This document shows, piece after piece, positions 9,323 through 19,134 of a stretch of DNA of 64,000 nucleotides. The notes below the pieces were generated by a model, which saw only the letters and a program-made list of their open reading frames with translations, ran no database searches and was not told the DNA's origin. The stretch spans positions 59,862 to 123,861 of the forward strand of contig NZ_LMNG01000031.1 of NCBI RefSeq assembly GCF_001423295.1. The letters run 5' to 3'. Within the stretch, counting starts at the first letter, position 1, and each line of letters opens with the position of its first letter. The DNA is from Methylobacterium sp. Leaf112 (lineage in GTDB: Bacteria > Pseudomonadota > Alphaproteobacteria > Rhizobiales > Beijerinckiaceae). The position numbers and the translations under genes are program-made.

Positions 9323-9653
9323 GGCGGAAGGAGGCTAGCACATCGCGTTCTTGGACACAGCTCCCGTGTCGACGGATCACGCGATGGTCGGCAGACGCCT
9401 CTTCAGAAATCCGCGTGATGCGGGTTGGAATGCGAAAGCCGATGATCGGATCGGCACCCGCGAGACCGAATTTTCGCGGACCCGCGGCCGACGCCCGGCA
9501 TATGGGCTGGCCTAGCGCATCGGGGCGGCCTTGGCGGCCTCCATTTACCAGGGCCCATCGCGGTGATGCCGGCATCCGGGTTCCGTCATCGTCTTCGATC
9601 AGGAGATATGCGTCGCGGCGGGTGGCCGGACATCTTCGATCGGCCCGGGGTGC
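9323..9653. other. Intergenic region upstream of the metal-efflux operon
   Basis: 331 bases between the first gene of the minus-strand efflux operon and the ArsR-like remnant. It must hold the operon promoter. No convincing coding frame, operator palindrome or RNA was recognised. Confidence 0.4.
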
Positions 9654-9887
9654 GTGGAGGCCTGCTCCGCCGTCTCCGCGGTGGGAAATCGCGTCGTTCC
9701 GCGCTCATCGCTGTCCAATCACTTCAAGGTGCTCCGCGAGGTAGGCGTGATCCGCAGCGAGCGTCACGACGTCGAGATGCGGGGTCACTCGCGCTGGCGC
9801 GAAGTCGAGGCGCGATTTCCCGGATTGCTCGCCGCCCTCATCAACGCCTACGCCGCCGAGGGGGGACCAAGCCTGACCGGCGCGTGA
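9654..9887 (+). pseudogene. Truncated ArsR-type winged-helix regulator
   Basis: The frame encodes the recognition helix and wing of an ArsR-like repressor: SSLSNHFKVLREVGVIRSER, then EARFPGLLAALINAY, a typical ArsR C-terminal segment. The N-terminal helices (normally ~40 residues with a dimer helix and HTH start) cannot be followed in this frame, which has a TGA at 9564 and no ArsR-like sequence between it and 9654. A GTG at 9654 might still start a short protein, but a functional dimer is doubtful. Position next to a metal-efflux operon suits a former metal-responsive repressor. Confidence 0.5.
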
Positions 9888-9908
9888 CCGGGAACGTGCG
9901 CGATTTCG

Positions 9909-11042
9909 TCAGTCCCGTCGCAACGTCGCTTCGGTCGATCCCTCGACGCGGCTCCCGCCGAAGATCACCTGCTGCCGGAGCGGGGGCCGTGCCAAGCGAT
10001 AGATCAGGCGCGGCTCAGCAGGCGCACTCACGGCATCGAGACCGGCGCGATGCTCGGAGGACAGCGCGAGTTCGAGGGCCGCTATATTGTCGGCGACCTG
10101 AGCCGCCCGGCCGACGCCCATCAGGGTCGAAGTGACGCCGGGCCGGCCCACGACCCAGGCCAGGGCGACCCGCGCGGGTGATTGGTCGATTTCGTTCGCC
10201 ACCCGGCGCACCGCCTCGACGATCTCCCAGTTGCGAGGCGTGAACAGGCTGTCGCCGAACGGGTTGGCACCATCGAGGCGCCTGTCGTCGGCCGGACGGA
10301 CTTCTCCCGCCTTCGCCGCGTCCCTGGGCAGGCCAGACCCACGCGATGACGCCGCAGCGACGGTTGCGCGATCGTATTTGCCCGTCAGGAGCCCGTAGGC
10401 GAGGGGCGACCAGGGCACCATGCCCATGCCGAACTCGGCCGCGAGGGGAATATGCTCGTCCTCGACGTCCCGGTTCACCAGGGAATAGAAGTACTGGAGC
10501 CCGATCGGCCCGGGGAGGCCACGCACGGAAGCGAGTGTCGCGAGCTTGGCTGCGTACCAGGCGGGGGTGTTCGACACGCCCCAGTGGCGGATCTTGCCCA
10601 CCCGAATGAGGCCACTCATCGTCTCCAGCAGTTCCTCGGCCGGCGTGATCCCATCCCACACGTGGACCCAGTACAGGTCGATGAAATCCGTCTCGAGACG
10701 TCGTAGGGACCCATCGATCGCCGTGTGGATGTGTTTGGCTCCGCAACCCCCCGCATGCGGTCCGTTTCCCGCAGCGAATCCGAACTTGGTCGCAACGACG
10801 ATTCGGTCGCGCAGGCGGCGCTCCTTGACGAAGCGACCGACCATCGCCTCGCTGGTGCCGTTCGCGTAGACGTCGGCCGTATCCACGAAATTGCCGCCCG
10901 CCTGGACATAGGCATCGAACACGGCGCGGCTGCTGTTCTCGTCGAGGCCCCATCGCGCGGTTCCGAAGGTCATGGTGCCCAGCGCCAGCGGGCTCACTGC
11001 CAGCCCCGATCGACCGAGTGCCCGGTAATGCGTCAGATCCAT
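9909..11042 (-). CDS. Aldo/keto reductase
   Basis: 377-residue NAD(P)H-dependent oxidoreductase with an (alpha/beta)8 barrel. The catalytic tetrad is visible as Asp54 and Tyr59 (DTADVYANG), Lys86 (ATKFG) and His127 (YWVHVWDG). The cofactor end shows GVSN, NPFGDSLFTPRN and LMGVGRAAQVADNIAA. It is somewhat longer than the ~330 usual for the family because of a C-terminal tail after residue ~345. It is transcribed divergently from the LysR gene at 11141 with a 98-base shared control region, which suggests LysR control. Substrate cannot be deduced. Confidence 0.9.
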   Translation of the reverse strand: MDLTHYRALGRSGLAVSPLALGTMTFGTARWGLDENSSRAVFDAYVQAGGNFVDTADVYANGTSEAMVGRFVKERRLRDRIVVATKFGFAAGNGPHAGGCGAKHIHTAIDGSLRRLETDFIDLYWVHVWDGITPAEELLETMSGLIRVGKIRHWGVSNTPAWYAAKLATLASVRGLPGPIGLQYFYSLVNRDVEDEHIPLAAEFGMGMVPWSPLAYGLLTGKYDRATVAAASSRGSGLPRDAAKAGEVRPADDRRLDGANPFGDSLFTPRNWEIVEAVRRVANEIDQSPARVALAWVVGRPGVTSTLMGVGRAAQVADNIAALELALSSEHRAGLDAVSAPAEPRLIYRLARPPLRQQVIFGGSRVEGSTEATLRRD

Positions 11043-11140
11043 TTTTATGCTCCCCCGATGAAGTCACCGAGCATTAGCGCCACGTCGTGGGGGGCGATAA
11101 GCCGGATCGAACGGCATGGGTCTGTGAACGGGATGCAGCA

Positions 11141-12043
11141 ATGCGACGCGGTGAACTCGATGATCTCGCGGCCTTCGCGGCAGTGGCGCGCACCCGCAGT
11201 TTCACCCGGGCGGCGGCCGAGATCGGGCTGTCGCCCTCCGCCCTCAGTCATGCGATGCGCGGACTGGAAACGCGTCTCGGCCTACGCTTGCTCGCACGGA
11301 CGACACGCAGCGTCGCTCCGACGCCCGCGGGCGAACGATTGCTGCGCTCCCTCGGGCCGGCATTGGATGAGGTCGCGCGCGGCCTCGCGGCCCTGGCCGA
11401 CTGGCGTGGTGAGCCGTCCGGCACTCTCCGATTGACCACGTTCGCCTTCGGCGCCCGAACGGTGCTCGAACCGTCCCTTCCCGGCTTTCTCCTCGCCTAT
11501 CCGGCGGTCTCCGTCGAAGTGGTCGTCGATGATCGTCTCGCGGATCTCGTCGCGACGGGCTTCGACGCCGGAATTCGTTTTGGGGATTCGGTGGAGCGCG
11601 ACATGGTCGCGGTCCGCGTCGGCCCGGACCTGCGCACGGTCGTGGTCGGAACACCTGCCTACTTTGCGGATCACGCCCGCCCTGCGGTCCCGTCCGACCT
11701 CGAGGCGCATCGTTGCGTCAACTACCGGCTCGTCGGCGGCGGCGGCCTCTTGCCGTGGGAGTTCACCCAAGGCGGACGCGAGGTCCGCGTGCGCGCCGGC
11801 GGACAGTTCGTCGGGAACGACGGTGCGCTGGCCGGCGCGGTGGTGCGGGCGGGCGCAGGCCTCGGCTACATGCTGGAATGCGACGTGGCCGCCGATCTCG
11901 CCTCCGGCGACCTCGTGCAGGTGCTGGACGATTACTGCCCGCCGTTTCCCGGCTGCCATCTCTACTACCCGAACCGGCAAGTGACGCCTGCCCTGCGTGC
12001 TCTGGTCGAGACACTCCGCTGGACGGGCGAAACATCCGCTTAA
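11141..12043 (+). CDS. LysR-family transcriptional regulator
   Basis: 300 residues. N-terminal HTH (LDDLAAFAAVARTRSFTRAAAEIGLSPSALSHAMRGLE in segments) and the LTPAGERLL-like linker (VAPTPAGERLL), followed by a LysR substrate-binding fold. The ATG at 11141 is used because the HTH begins within ten residues; an earlier in-frame start would add unconserved residues. Divergent to the aldo/keto reductase, the classic LysR-target arrangement. The effector is unknown. Confidence 0.92.
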   Translation: MRRGELDDLAAFAAVARTRSFTRAAAEIGLSPSALSHAMRGLETRLGLRLLARTTRSVAPTPAGERLLRSLGPALDEVARGLAALADWRGEPSGTLRLTTFAFGARTVLEPSLPGFLLAYPAVSVEVVVDDRLADLVATGFDAGIRFGDSVERDMVAVRVGPDLRTVVVGTPAYFADHARPAVPSDLEAHRCVNYRLVGGGGLLPWEFTQGGREVRVRAGGQFVGNDGALAGAVVRAGAGLGYMLECDVAADLASGDLVQVLDDYCPPFPGCHLYYPNRQVTPALRALVETLRWTGETSA

Positions 12044-12158
12044 GCGAAGTCGGGGGGCGTGCGAACGGGGCCTGCGCGTCGGTTCGCCCCGGCAAGACGG
12101 GATCAGACGATCGTCTCCGCCGAACCACGGTACGTTTCGGCAAACGGTAACCCGGGCG

Positions 12159-13016
12159 TCAAATCACCCGGCGCGCGAGGAAATCCAGCATCAGCGATGC
12201 GACTTCGCGGTGGTGCGTCTCCAATGCAAAATGCCCCGTGTCGAGCAAGTGGATCTCGGCATCGGGCAGGTCGCGTCGGTAAGCCTCCGCGCCGGCAGCC
12301 AGGAAGAACGGGTCGTTGCGGCCCCAAACCGCCAGGAGCGGCGGCCTGTGGGTGCGAAAATACGCCTGGAACGCCGGGTAGAGCACGACGTTCGTGCGGT
12401 AATCCAGAATCAGATCGAGCTGGATCTCCTCCGCACCGGGGCGTCGCATGTAGTGCAGATCGAGGGTCAGACCGTCGGGACCGATGCGACCGGCCGGCGT
12501 ACCGTGCTCGTACTGCATATGGATCGCTGCTTCCTCGAGGGCGGCGCGGCACGCGATGCGGTTCGCCGGGCTCGGATCCCGCCAATAGGCCTGCCAAGGT
12601 TCCCACGCCGCGCTCAGACCCTCCGCATAGGCGTTGCCGTTTTGGGTGATGATGGCGCTGATCCGTTCCGGGTGATCCATCGCCAGACGCAGACCGGTCG
12701 GCGCCCCATAGTCGAAGATGTAGAGAGCATAGCGGGTCAGCCCCAACGCAGTGACGAACCCCTCCATGATCTCGGCCAGGTGGTCGAACGTGTAGGCGAA
12801 TGTGGCGCGGGACGGGGCGACCGTGTTGCCGAAGCCGGGCAGGTCTGGGGCGACGATCCGATAGCGATCGGACAGGAGCGGGATGAGATCGCGGAACATG
12901 TGACTCGCGGTTGGGAAACCGTGAAGCAGGAGCAGCACGGGTGCGTCCCCAGGGCCCGCTTCGCGGTAGAACACCTCGACGTCCCCGACTTGTTGCTTAC
13001 CGTAGCGTACCGACAT
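12159..13016 (-). CDS. Alpha/beta hydrolase of the haloalkane dehalogenase/epoxide hydrolase group
   Basis: 285 residues. The oxyanion-hole motif HGFP is at 32-35. The nucleophile elbow reads IFDYGAP with Asp102 in place of Ser, as in epoxide hydrolases and haloalkane dehalogenases. The C-terminal half has WGRNDPFF and the catalytic His in LLDTGHFALE. The start at 13016 is chosen because the family sequence begins there; an upstream open stretch has no similarity. Divergent from the LysR gene at 13262 across 245 bases, which suggests that regulator controls it. The true substrate could be an epoxide, halide or ester. Confidence 0.88.
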   Translation of the reverse strand: MSVRYGKQQVGDVEVFYREAGPGDAPVLLLLHGFPTASHMFRDLIPLLSDRYRIVAPDLPGFGNTVAPSRATFAYTFDHLAEIMEGFVTALGLTRYALYIFDYGAPTGLRLAMDHPERISAIITQNGNAYAEGLSAAWEPWQAYWRDPSPANRIACRAALEEAAIHMQYEHGTPAGRIGPDGLTLDLHYMRRPGAEEIQLDLILDYRTNVVLYPAFQAYFRTHRPPLLAVWGRNDPFFLAAGAEAYRRDLPDAEIHLLDTGHFALETHHREVASLMLDFLARRVI

Positions 13017-13261
13017 TCGATCCTCCTGCCTGCCGAGTTCAGGAAAAGCCCGAATGCGGCCGAGAGGGCAGGGGCGGCCCGCTACGGCGCCCATGACGAG
13101 CCCCGATCCGAACCGCTTGACCATGCTGCATCGGTTCCGTGCCCGTCCGCAGCTTCGACAGCGCCGCTGGCATCCGTGCTTTTCCTGTCGAAGAGGTAGC
13201 GTCCATCGCCTGCCGGAATAATATCGGATCTCTGCAAAGCTGTGTTTCAGGATCTGCAACG

Positions 13262-14230
13262 ATGGATCGCCTCGATGCCATGGCGCTGTTCCTCGGCGTC
13301 GTCGACGCCGGCTCGTTCGCGCGCGCGGCCCGCCATTCGGGCGTCTCACCGGCCAGCGTGACGCGCGCGGTCGCGATGCTGGAGGAGCGCCTCGGCGATC
13401 GCCTCCTGCACCGCTCGACCCGGGGACTTCGCCTCACGGAGGTCGGCGAGCGTCAGGCCGTCGTGTACCGGAGCGTGCTGGCAGAGCTGGCGGAAGCTGA
13501 GGGAACGGCCAGGATAGCGGACCGGTTGGAAGGCAGGATCACCCTCACCGCGCCGGAGCTCTTCGGCCGTGAAAAGCTGATGCCCGTCGTCGAAGACTTC
13601 CTCGCCATGCATCCGGGCGTGGCGATGCGTGTGCTCCTGGTCAATCGCGTGGTCAACCTGACCGAGGAGGGGATCGACGCGGCCCTGCGCCTCGCGGACC
13701 TGCCCGATTCGGGCCTTACAGCGGTAGGTCTCGGCGCCATGCGCCGGCTCGTCTGTGCAGCGCCCGCCTACCTGGCTGCGCTAGGCCAACCCGCCCGTCC
13801 CGAGGATCTTCGGACGCACCGCTGTCTCGGCGCGGAGGGGACGGAGCACGAACTCTGGCACTTCACCGAGCGGAATCCCGCGCGGTCTCGTCCCATCACG
13901 GTGGCGCTGGAGCCACGTCTGGTCCTGAACAGCGCCAGGGCCTCCATCGATGCCGCGGTCCGCAGTCATGGCGTCTGCCGGGCCATGGCCTACCAGGTGG
14001 TCGAACATCTGGCGCACGGGCGCCTCGTTCCGGTACTCGCAGCGTTCGAGCCACCGCCGAATCCGGTTCACCTCGTCTTCCATCCCATCCCCCGCCGGAA
14101 CGCGGCGCTGCGGGCCTTCGTCGATCACGCGGTGCCGAGGCTGAGGGCTGCGGTCGCGGCCGTTTCAATCGCCATGGAGTCGGCGCATGCCGCGCTCCAC
14201 CCATCATCCGCGACCGAGGCACGATCCTGA
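13262..14230 (+). CDS. LysR-family transcriptional regulator
   Basis: 322 residues. HTH in the first 60 residues (MDRLDAMALFLGVVDAGSFARAAR, then SPASVTRAVAMLEERLG, LLHRSTRGLRLTEVG), followed by an effector domain of the CrgA-like type. The start is fixed by the conserved MDRLxAMxxF opening. Divergent from the alpha/beta hydrolase and upstream, same strand, of the molybdo-enzyme genes (90-base gap), so either could be its target. Confidence 0.92.
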   Translation: MDRLDAMALFLGVVDAGSFARAARHSGVSPASVTRAVAMLEERLGDRLLHRSTRGLRLTEVGERQAVVYRSVLAELAEAEGTARIADRLEGRITLTAPELFGREKLMPVVEDFLAMHPGVAMRVLLVNRVVNLTEEGIDAALRLADLPDSGLTAVGLGAMRRLVCAAPAYLAALGQPARPEDLRTHRCLGAEGTEHELWHFTERNPARSRPITVALEPRLVLNSARASIDAAVRSHGVCRAMAYQVVEHLAHGRLVPVLAAFEPPPNPVHLVFHPIPRRNAALRAFVDHAVPRLRAAVAAVSIAMESAHAALHPSSATEARS

Positions 14231-14320
14231 TGCGGGACCCCGTGTCCGGTTGACCGGCTCGGCGAAAGGTTGATACCCCTGCACTAGAACGGTTCCAAAA
14301 AATACAATTCGAGGCACGCC

Positions 14321-14791
14321 ATGGCGCAACCGGTCTCCCTCCACGTCAACAGGCGCGCGGTGAGTGTGCGAGTCGACGATCCCGAGACGCCGCTGCTCTA
14401 CGTGCTGCGCAACGATCTGGAACTGCACGGGCCACGCTTCGGCTGCGGGCTCGGACAATGCGGCGCCTGTACGGTGCACATCGACGGGGCGGCCGTCCGC
14501 TCCTGCATCACCCCACTCTCCAGCCTGAAACCCGGCCAGGCCATCGTCACCCTGGAAGGGCTCGGCTCGCCGGAGGGGCCGCACCCGGTGCAGGCGGCCT
14601 TCATCGCCGAGCAGGCGGCGCAATGCGGTTACTGCATCAACGGCATGGTGATGCAATCGGCGGCACTCCTGAGCCGGAACGCGAAACCGAGCGACGCCGA
14701 GATCAAGCAGGAACTCAGCGCCAACCTGTGCCGCTGCGGCACCCATGCCCGGATCGTACGCGCCGTGAAGCGCGCCGCGTCCGCGATCTGA
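14321..14791 (+). CDS. [2Fe-2S] subunit of a xanthine-dehydrogenase-family oxidoreductase (IorA/NicA type)
   Basis: 156 residues, standard length. The plant-type cluster ligands are Cys42, Cys47, Cys50 and Cys62 (FGCGLGQCGACTVHIDG). The second cluster uses Cys102, Cys105, Cys137 and Cys139 (QCGYCINGM, NLCRCGTH). It passes electrons from the molybdenum site of the partner encoded 15 bases downstream. Together they form a two-subunit dehydrogenase of the isoquinoline 1-oxidoreductase/nicotinate dehydrogenase type. A GAGG ribosome site precedes the ATG. Confidence 0.94.
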   Translation: MAQPVSLHVNRRAVSVRVDDPETPLLYVLRNDLELHGPRFGCGLGQCGACTVHIDGAAVRSCITPLSSLKPGQAIVTLEGLGSPEGPHPVQAAFIAEQAAQCGYCINGMVMQSAALLSRNAKPSDAEIKQELSANLCRCGTHARIVRAVKRAASAI

Positions 14792-14806
14792 CCCGGGAGG
14801 CTGCCC

Positions 14807-17056
14807 ATGTCCCGCATCACGACGCCCGATACGACGCTGTCCCGCCGCGCGCTGCTCCAGGGCGGCGGTGCCCTGGTGGTGAGCTTCGCGCTTCCGCCGC
14901 GAGACGCCTCGGCGCAGACACCGCCGCCGATTCCGCCCGCGCTCCCAACCAAGGGATTCGCCAAGTCCGTGGCCGGCGACGAGGTCGACGGGTTTGTCGC
15001 CATCGGCGCGGACGGCCGCGTGACGGTGTTCTCCGGCAAGGTCGATCTCGGCACCGGGGTGCGCACGGCGCTGACGCAGATGGCAGCCGAGGAACTCGAC
15101 CTGCCCCTCGAGTCCGTCACGGTGATCCAGGGCGATACCGGCGTGACGCCGGACCAGGGCCCGACCTACGGCAGTCTGTCGATCCAGAACGGCGGTGCCC
15201 AGATCCGCCAGGCCGCGGCCACCGCCCGCCAAGCCCTGATCGGACTCGCGGCCGAGCGCCTCGGGGTGACCCCGGGATCGCTTCTGGTCAAGAACGGCAC
15301 CATCCAGGCGAAGACGGGCGGTCCGGGCATCGCCTTCGGCGACCTCCTCAGGGAGAAGCGTTTCGCCCTCAAGGTCGACAAGGACGCCAAGCCCAAGGAT
15401 CCGGCCCTCTACACCCTCGTCGGGACATCGGTGGCGCGCCTCGACCTGCCGGCCAAGATCACCGGGACCTTCACCTACATGCAGGATTTCCGGGTTCCCG
15501 GAATGGTGCACGGACGGGTGGTTCGCCCGCCCGCCATCGGGGCGACCCTGGAGGGGGTGGACGATGCCGATGCCCTTTCGCTGCCCGGCGTGATCAAGGT
15601 GGTTCGGGAGGGCAACTTCCTCGCCGTGGTGGCGGAGACCGAGTGGGGCGCCGTCAAGGCCGCCGCGGCCCTGAAGCCGCGCTGGTCGCCCTCAGCGACC
15701 CTGCCGGACCAGGCCCGGCTCTGGCAGCACGTGCGCGGCTCGAAGGTCAGCAAGGACGACGTCACGAGCAACGTCGGCGATGCCGCCGCGTCCCTGAAGG
15801 GAGCGGCCCGGGTGCTCGCGGCGACCTACGATTTCGCGATCCACACCCACGGCTCCATCGGTCCCTCCTGTTCCGTGGCGGAGTTCAAGGATGGGGCGCT
15901 CACCTGCTGGACCGCCTCGCAGATGACCCACGCCCTCCGGCGGCAGCTCGCGGCGATGACCCGGATGTCCACGGAGGACGTGCGTTGCGTCTATCTCGAA
16001 GGCTCGGGCTGCTACGGCCGAAACGGGCACGAGGATGCGGCGGCGGATGCGACGCTGCTCGCCCGTGCCGTGGGCCGGCCGGTCCGGGTGCAATGGTCGC
16101 GCGCCGACGAGCACGGCTGGGACCCCAAGGGGCCGCCGACTCTCATCGACCTCGAAGCCGGCCTCGATACGGACGGCGCGGTGGTGGCCTGGTCGTCGCA
16201 GTTCTTCGTCCCCGAAGGGGGTGCCGGCAACGTGCCGCTCGTGGCCGCCGATCTCGCCAACCTGCCGCACGAGACGGCGCTCGCACCCGGCAACATCGTT
16301 CAGAATTCGGCGATTCCCTACACGATCGCCAACGTGCGGACGGTCTGCCACCGCTTGGCCGACACGCCCCTCCGGCCGTCCTGGATCAGAACGCCGGGCC
16401 GGATGCAGAACACCTACGCCAATGAGGCCTTCCTCGACGAACTCGCCGCCGCGGCCGGCGTGGATCCGGCGGCGTATCGCCTGCGGGCGCTCAAGGACCC
16501 GCGCGGGACGGAGGTGATCGAGCGTGTGATGGCGCTGGCGAAGTGGGAGAACCGCCCGTCCCCCAAGGCCGAGCGGGACGGCGACGTCCTGCGCGGGCGC
16601 GGAATTTCCTACGTGCGCTACGAACTCTACCGGACCTATGTTGCCGGTATCGCCGAGGTGGAGGTCGAGCGCAGGACGGGAGCGATCCGGGTTCCCCGCT
16701 TCTTCGTGGTCCAGGATTGCGGGCAGATCATCAACCCGGACGGGGTGCGCAGCCAGATCGAGGGCAACGTGATTCAGACGGTCAGCCGCGTGCTCAAGGA
16801 AGAGGTGACCTTCGACCGCAGCGCGGTGACGAGCCTGGACTGGGCGAGCTATCCGATCCTCACCTTTCCCGAAATCCCCGAGGTGGTGATGGAGTTGATC
16901 GACCGACCCACCGAGAAGCCCTGGGGCGCTGGCGAGCCCTCCGCGGCCATCGTGCCGTCCGCGATCTCCAATGCGGTCTTCGACGCCACCGGTGTGCGGA
17001 TGCGCTCGGTGCCGTTTTCACCGGTGAAGATGCAGGCCGGCCTGCAGGCGACCTGA
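14807..17056 (+). CDS. Molybdopterin-binding subunit of a xanthine-dehydrogenase-family oxidoreductase (IorB/NicB type)
   Basis: 749 residues with a Tat-type signal (SRRALLQGGGALVVSFALP, residues ~12-30), so the enzyme is probably exported to the periplasm. The body has the two aldehyde-oxidase-like molybdopterin-binding repeats: GKVDLGTGVRTALTQMAAEE, QGDTGVTPDQG, then GSGCYGRNGHEDAAADA and WGAGEPS with the C-terminal catalytic-loop region. A GGGAGG ribosome site lies 7 bases before the ATG. Substrate is not predictable; aldehydes and N-heterocycles are usual. A cytochrome c subunit often found with this family is not adjacent. Confidence 0.93.
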   Translation: MSRITTPDTTLSRRALLQGGGALVVSFALPPRDASAQTPPPIPPALPTKGFAKSVAGDEVDGFVAIGADGRVTVFSGKVDLGTGVRTALTQMAAEELDLPLESVTVIQGDTGVTPDQGPTYGSLSIQNGGAQIRQAAATARQALIGLAAERLGVTPGSLLVKNGTIQAKTGGPGIAFGDLLREKRFALKVDKDAKPKDPALYTLVGTSVARLDLPAKITGTFTYMQDFRVPGMVHGRVVRPPAIGATLEGVDDADALSLPGVIKVVREGNFLAVVAETEWGAVKAAAALKPRWSPSATLPDQARLWQHVRGSKVSKDDVTSNVGDAAASLKGAARVLAATYDFAIHTHGSIGPSCSVAEFKDGALTCWTASQMTHALRRQLAAMTRMSTEDVRCVYLEGSGCYGRNGHEDAAADATLLARAVGRPVRVQWSRADEHGWDPKGPPTLIDLEAGLDTDGAVVAWSSQFFVPEGGAGNVPLVAADLANLPHETALAPGNIVQNSAIPYTIANVRTVCHRLADTPLRPSWIRTPGRMQNTYANEAFLDELAAAAGVDPAAYRLRALKDPRGTEVIERVMALAKWENRPSPKAERDGDVLRGRGISYVRYELYRTYVAGIAEVEVERRTGAIRVPRFFVVQDCGQIINPDGVRSQIEGNVIQTVSRVLKEEVTFDRSAVTSLDWASYPILTFPEIPEVVMELIDRPTEKPWGAGEPSAAIVPSAISNAVFDATGVRMRSVPFSPVKMQAGLQAT

Positions 17057-17062
17057 GACAAA

Positions 17063-17092
17063 CCGTGCGGGCCGGTCAGGCCGCCCGCACGG
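17063..17092. terminator. Hairpin at the convergent ends of the molybdo-enzyme and chemotaxis genes
   Basis: CCGTGCGGG at 17063-17071 pairs perfectly with CCCGCACGG at 17084-17092 around a 12-base loop. It sits between two converging genes and includes the stop of the minus-strand gene. No T-run follows, so it is a plausible bidirectional terminator rather than a textbook intrinsic one. Confidence 0.5.
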
Positions 17093-18755
17093 TCGCGAGG
17101 AAGTGGGCGACCTCGGCACTCAGGTGTTCGGATTGGCGCGACAGCTCGGAGGCTGCCCCGAGCACCTGACTCGCTGCGGCGCCGGTCTCCTCGGCGGCCC
17201 CGGCCACGCCCGCGATGTTGCCGGTGACTTCGCCCGTGCCCGCTGCCGCCTGAGCGACGTTGCGGACGATCTCCTGCGTTGCCGCCCCCTGCTGCTCCAC
17301 CGCCGCGGCGATGGAAGTGGCGACGGTGCTGATCTCGCGGATGCGTCCGGTGATGCCGCCGATCGAGTCGACCGCCTGGCCCGTCGAGGCCTGGATCCGC
17401 AGGATCTGGCCCGAGATCTCGTTCGTCGCCTTGGCGGTCTGTTCGGCCAGGGCCTTCACTTCGGCAGCGACGACGGCGAAGCCCTTGCCGGCCGTACCCG
17501 CACGGGCTGCCTCGATGGTGGCATTGAGGGCGAGAAGGTTCGTCTGTCCGGCGATGTTCGAGATCAGCCCGACGACATCGCCGATCCGGGCGACGGCGGC
17601 GCTGAGCTCCCGCACCAGCGCACCGGCCTGATCGGCTTCGGCGACGGCGTGGCGCGCGAGGTCCGCCGAGCCGTCGACCTGCCGGCCGATCTCCTGCACC
17701 GACGAGCCGAGTTCCTCGGCCGCCGCCGCGACGGTGTTGACGTTCGTGGCGGCCTCCTCGGCCGCGGCTGCCACGGCGGAGGATTGCAGGGCGGTCTCCG
17801 CCGCCGTGCCGCTCATCGCACCCGCCGTCGCCTGCAACTCGGTCGCGGACGACGAGACCATGCCGATGACGCCGCCGACGGCCGCCTCGAACCCATCCGC
17901 CAGTTCGCGCATCGTGCGCTTGCGCTGTTCCTCGGCGGAGGCCCGCGCGAGTGCGGTCTCCTCTTCGAGCCGACGGGTGCGGATGAGGTTGTCCTTGAAC
18001 ACCTGGACGGCGGCGGCCATCGCACCGATCTCGCTGCGCTCGCCCGCGTTGGGCACGGCGATCGCGGTGTCGTTGTCTGCCACGCGCTTCATCACTCCGG
18101 CCATGCGCTGGACGGGCGCCGAAATCGTGAACACGGACATCCAGCCGATCGCCAGCGTGGTCAGGACGACGACCGCGAGCACCGCGGCGATCCCCAGCCG
18201 AGCACTGTCGCCGAGCGCACTCGCGATCTGGACGCTCTCCTTGCCATGGATGTCGTTGAAGTCGAGATCGGCCTTGAGGGCCGTGCGGGCGGCGTTGAGC
18301 GCCGGCAGCATCCCATCGAGAAGATAATCGGTGGCGGCCTTCATGTCGCCGGCCTGCATGCGCTGCAGGAACTCTTCGCCCATGGCCGAGTACGCCGGGA
18401 CGGTCTTCTTGATCGCCTCCCAAAGCGCCTCCTCGCCGTTGCTCACATAGGCGACGTAATCCTTCAGATCGGCCTCGATGTCGGCCATGCTGGCCCGCAG
18501 GCGGGGAAGGGATTGCGGACGGCGTTCCTCGCGGGAGACGAGATAGGCGAGTTGCCGGCTCCGGAGGGTCTCGAAGTTCGTGGCCAGGCGTCCGATGATC
18601 CGTGTCGACGGGAGGGCATTGCCGCCGAGCGTAGCCGTCGCTGCCGTCAAGGCAGACAAGCGCCCGTAACAGAAGGCACCCAACCCGAGATTGAGGGCGA
18701 GCAGCAGCAGGAGAGAGCTGATCAGGCGGGTTCGAATAGATAGATTGGCGATCAA
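17076..18755 (-). CDS. Methyl-accepting chemotaxis protein
   Basis: 559 residues. First TM near residues 8-30, a four-helix-bundle-like periplasmic sensor region to ~188, second TM around 189-208, HAMP, then a long signalling coiled coil whose tip reads [30 protein letters not shown] in segments ([41 protein letters not shown]). The start appears to be TTG at 18755, preceded by GGAGAG six bases upstream. It relays a periplasmic stimulus to CheA/CheW. No che genes are nearby, so it is an orphan receptor. The ligand is unknown. Confidence 0.93.
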   Translation of the reverse strand: MIANLSIRTRLISSLLLLLALNLGLGAFCYGRLSALTAATATLGGNALPSTRIIGRLATNFETLRSRQLAYLVSREERRPQSLPRLRASMADIEADLKDYVAYVSNGEEALWEAIKKTVPAYSAMGEEFLQRMQAGDMKAATDYLLDGMLPALNAARTALKADLDFNDIHGKESVQIASALGDSARLGIAAVLAVVVLTTLAIGWMSVFTISAPVQRMAGVMKRVADNDTAIAVPNAGERSEIGAMAAAVQVFKDNLIRTRRLEEETALARASAEEQRKRTMRELADGFEAAVGGVIGMVSSSATELQATAGAMSGTAAETALQSSAVAAAAEEAATNVNTVAAAAEELGSSVQEIGRQVDGSADLARHAVAEADQAGALVRELSAAVARIGDVVGLISNIAGQTNLLALNATIEAARAGTAGKGFAVVAAEVKALAEQTAKATNEISGQILRIQASTGQAVDSIGGITGRIREISTVATSIAAAVEQQGAATQEIVRNVAQAAAGTGEVTGNIAGVAGAAEETGAAASQVLGAASELSRQSEHLSAEVAHFLATVRAA

Positions 18756-19121
18756 CTTGATCTCTCCGACATAGTAATATTATTCGAGAGAGACTTAAGC
18801 TCAAATTCGTTAAGCGATCCCGACTGCTGTGTCAGTGTACGCCGCCCCTGCGGCCGATCGGGGCAGGAGCAGACTGAATTTACATCTTTCGGTTGTGTTC
18901 GATTCAGATTCCTAACTCGCGATCGCCACCAATACCGAGCGCGGACGTCCGGTCACTGGTCGGGATACGCACCATCTGCGCGGGTCGATCCGAACCCCAG
19001 GAAGGCCGGTCGAAGGCCACCCCGCGTGTAGGGGGTGCAACCGCCCAAGCTACTCTGGCCCGAGCATGCCGGCATGATCGTACAGGAATGCCGATGCGAA
19101 TCGCCCTTTCGCTTCCGCCTT
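18756..19121. other. Intergenic region between the chemotaxis receptor and IS630
   Basis: 366 bases. The part next to the receptor start is AT-rich and probably carries its promoter. Nothing coding was recognised up to the left inverted repeat of the IS630 element. Confidence 0.4.
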
Positions 19122-19134
19122 GAGCGGCATCCGA

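Noticed and set aside
12044..12158. GC-rich possible terminator between the LysR and alpha/beta hydrolase genes
   Set aside because: The arms do not pair well enough on inspection to support a hairpin.
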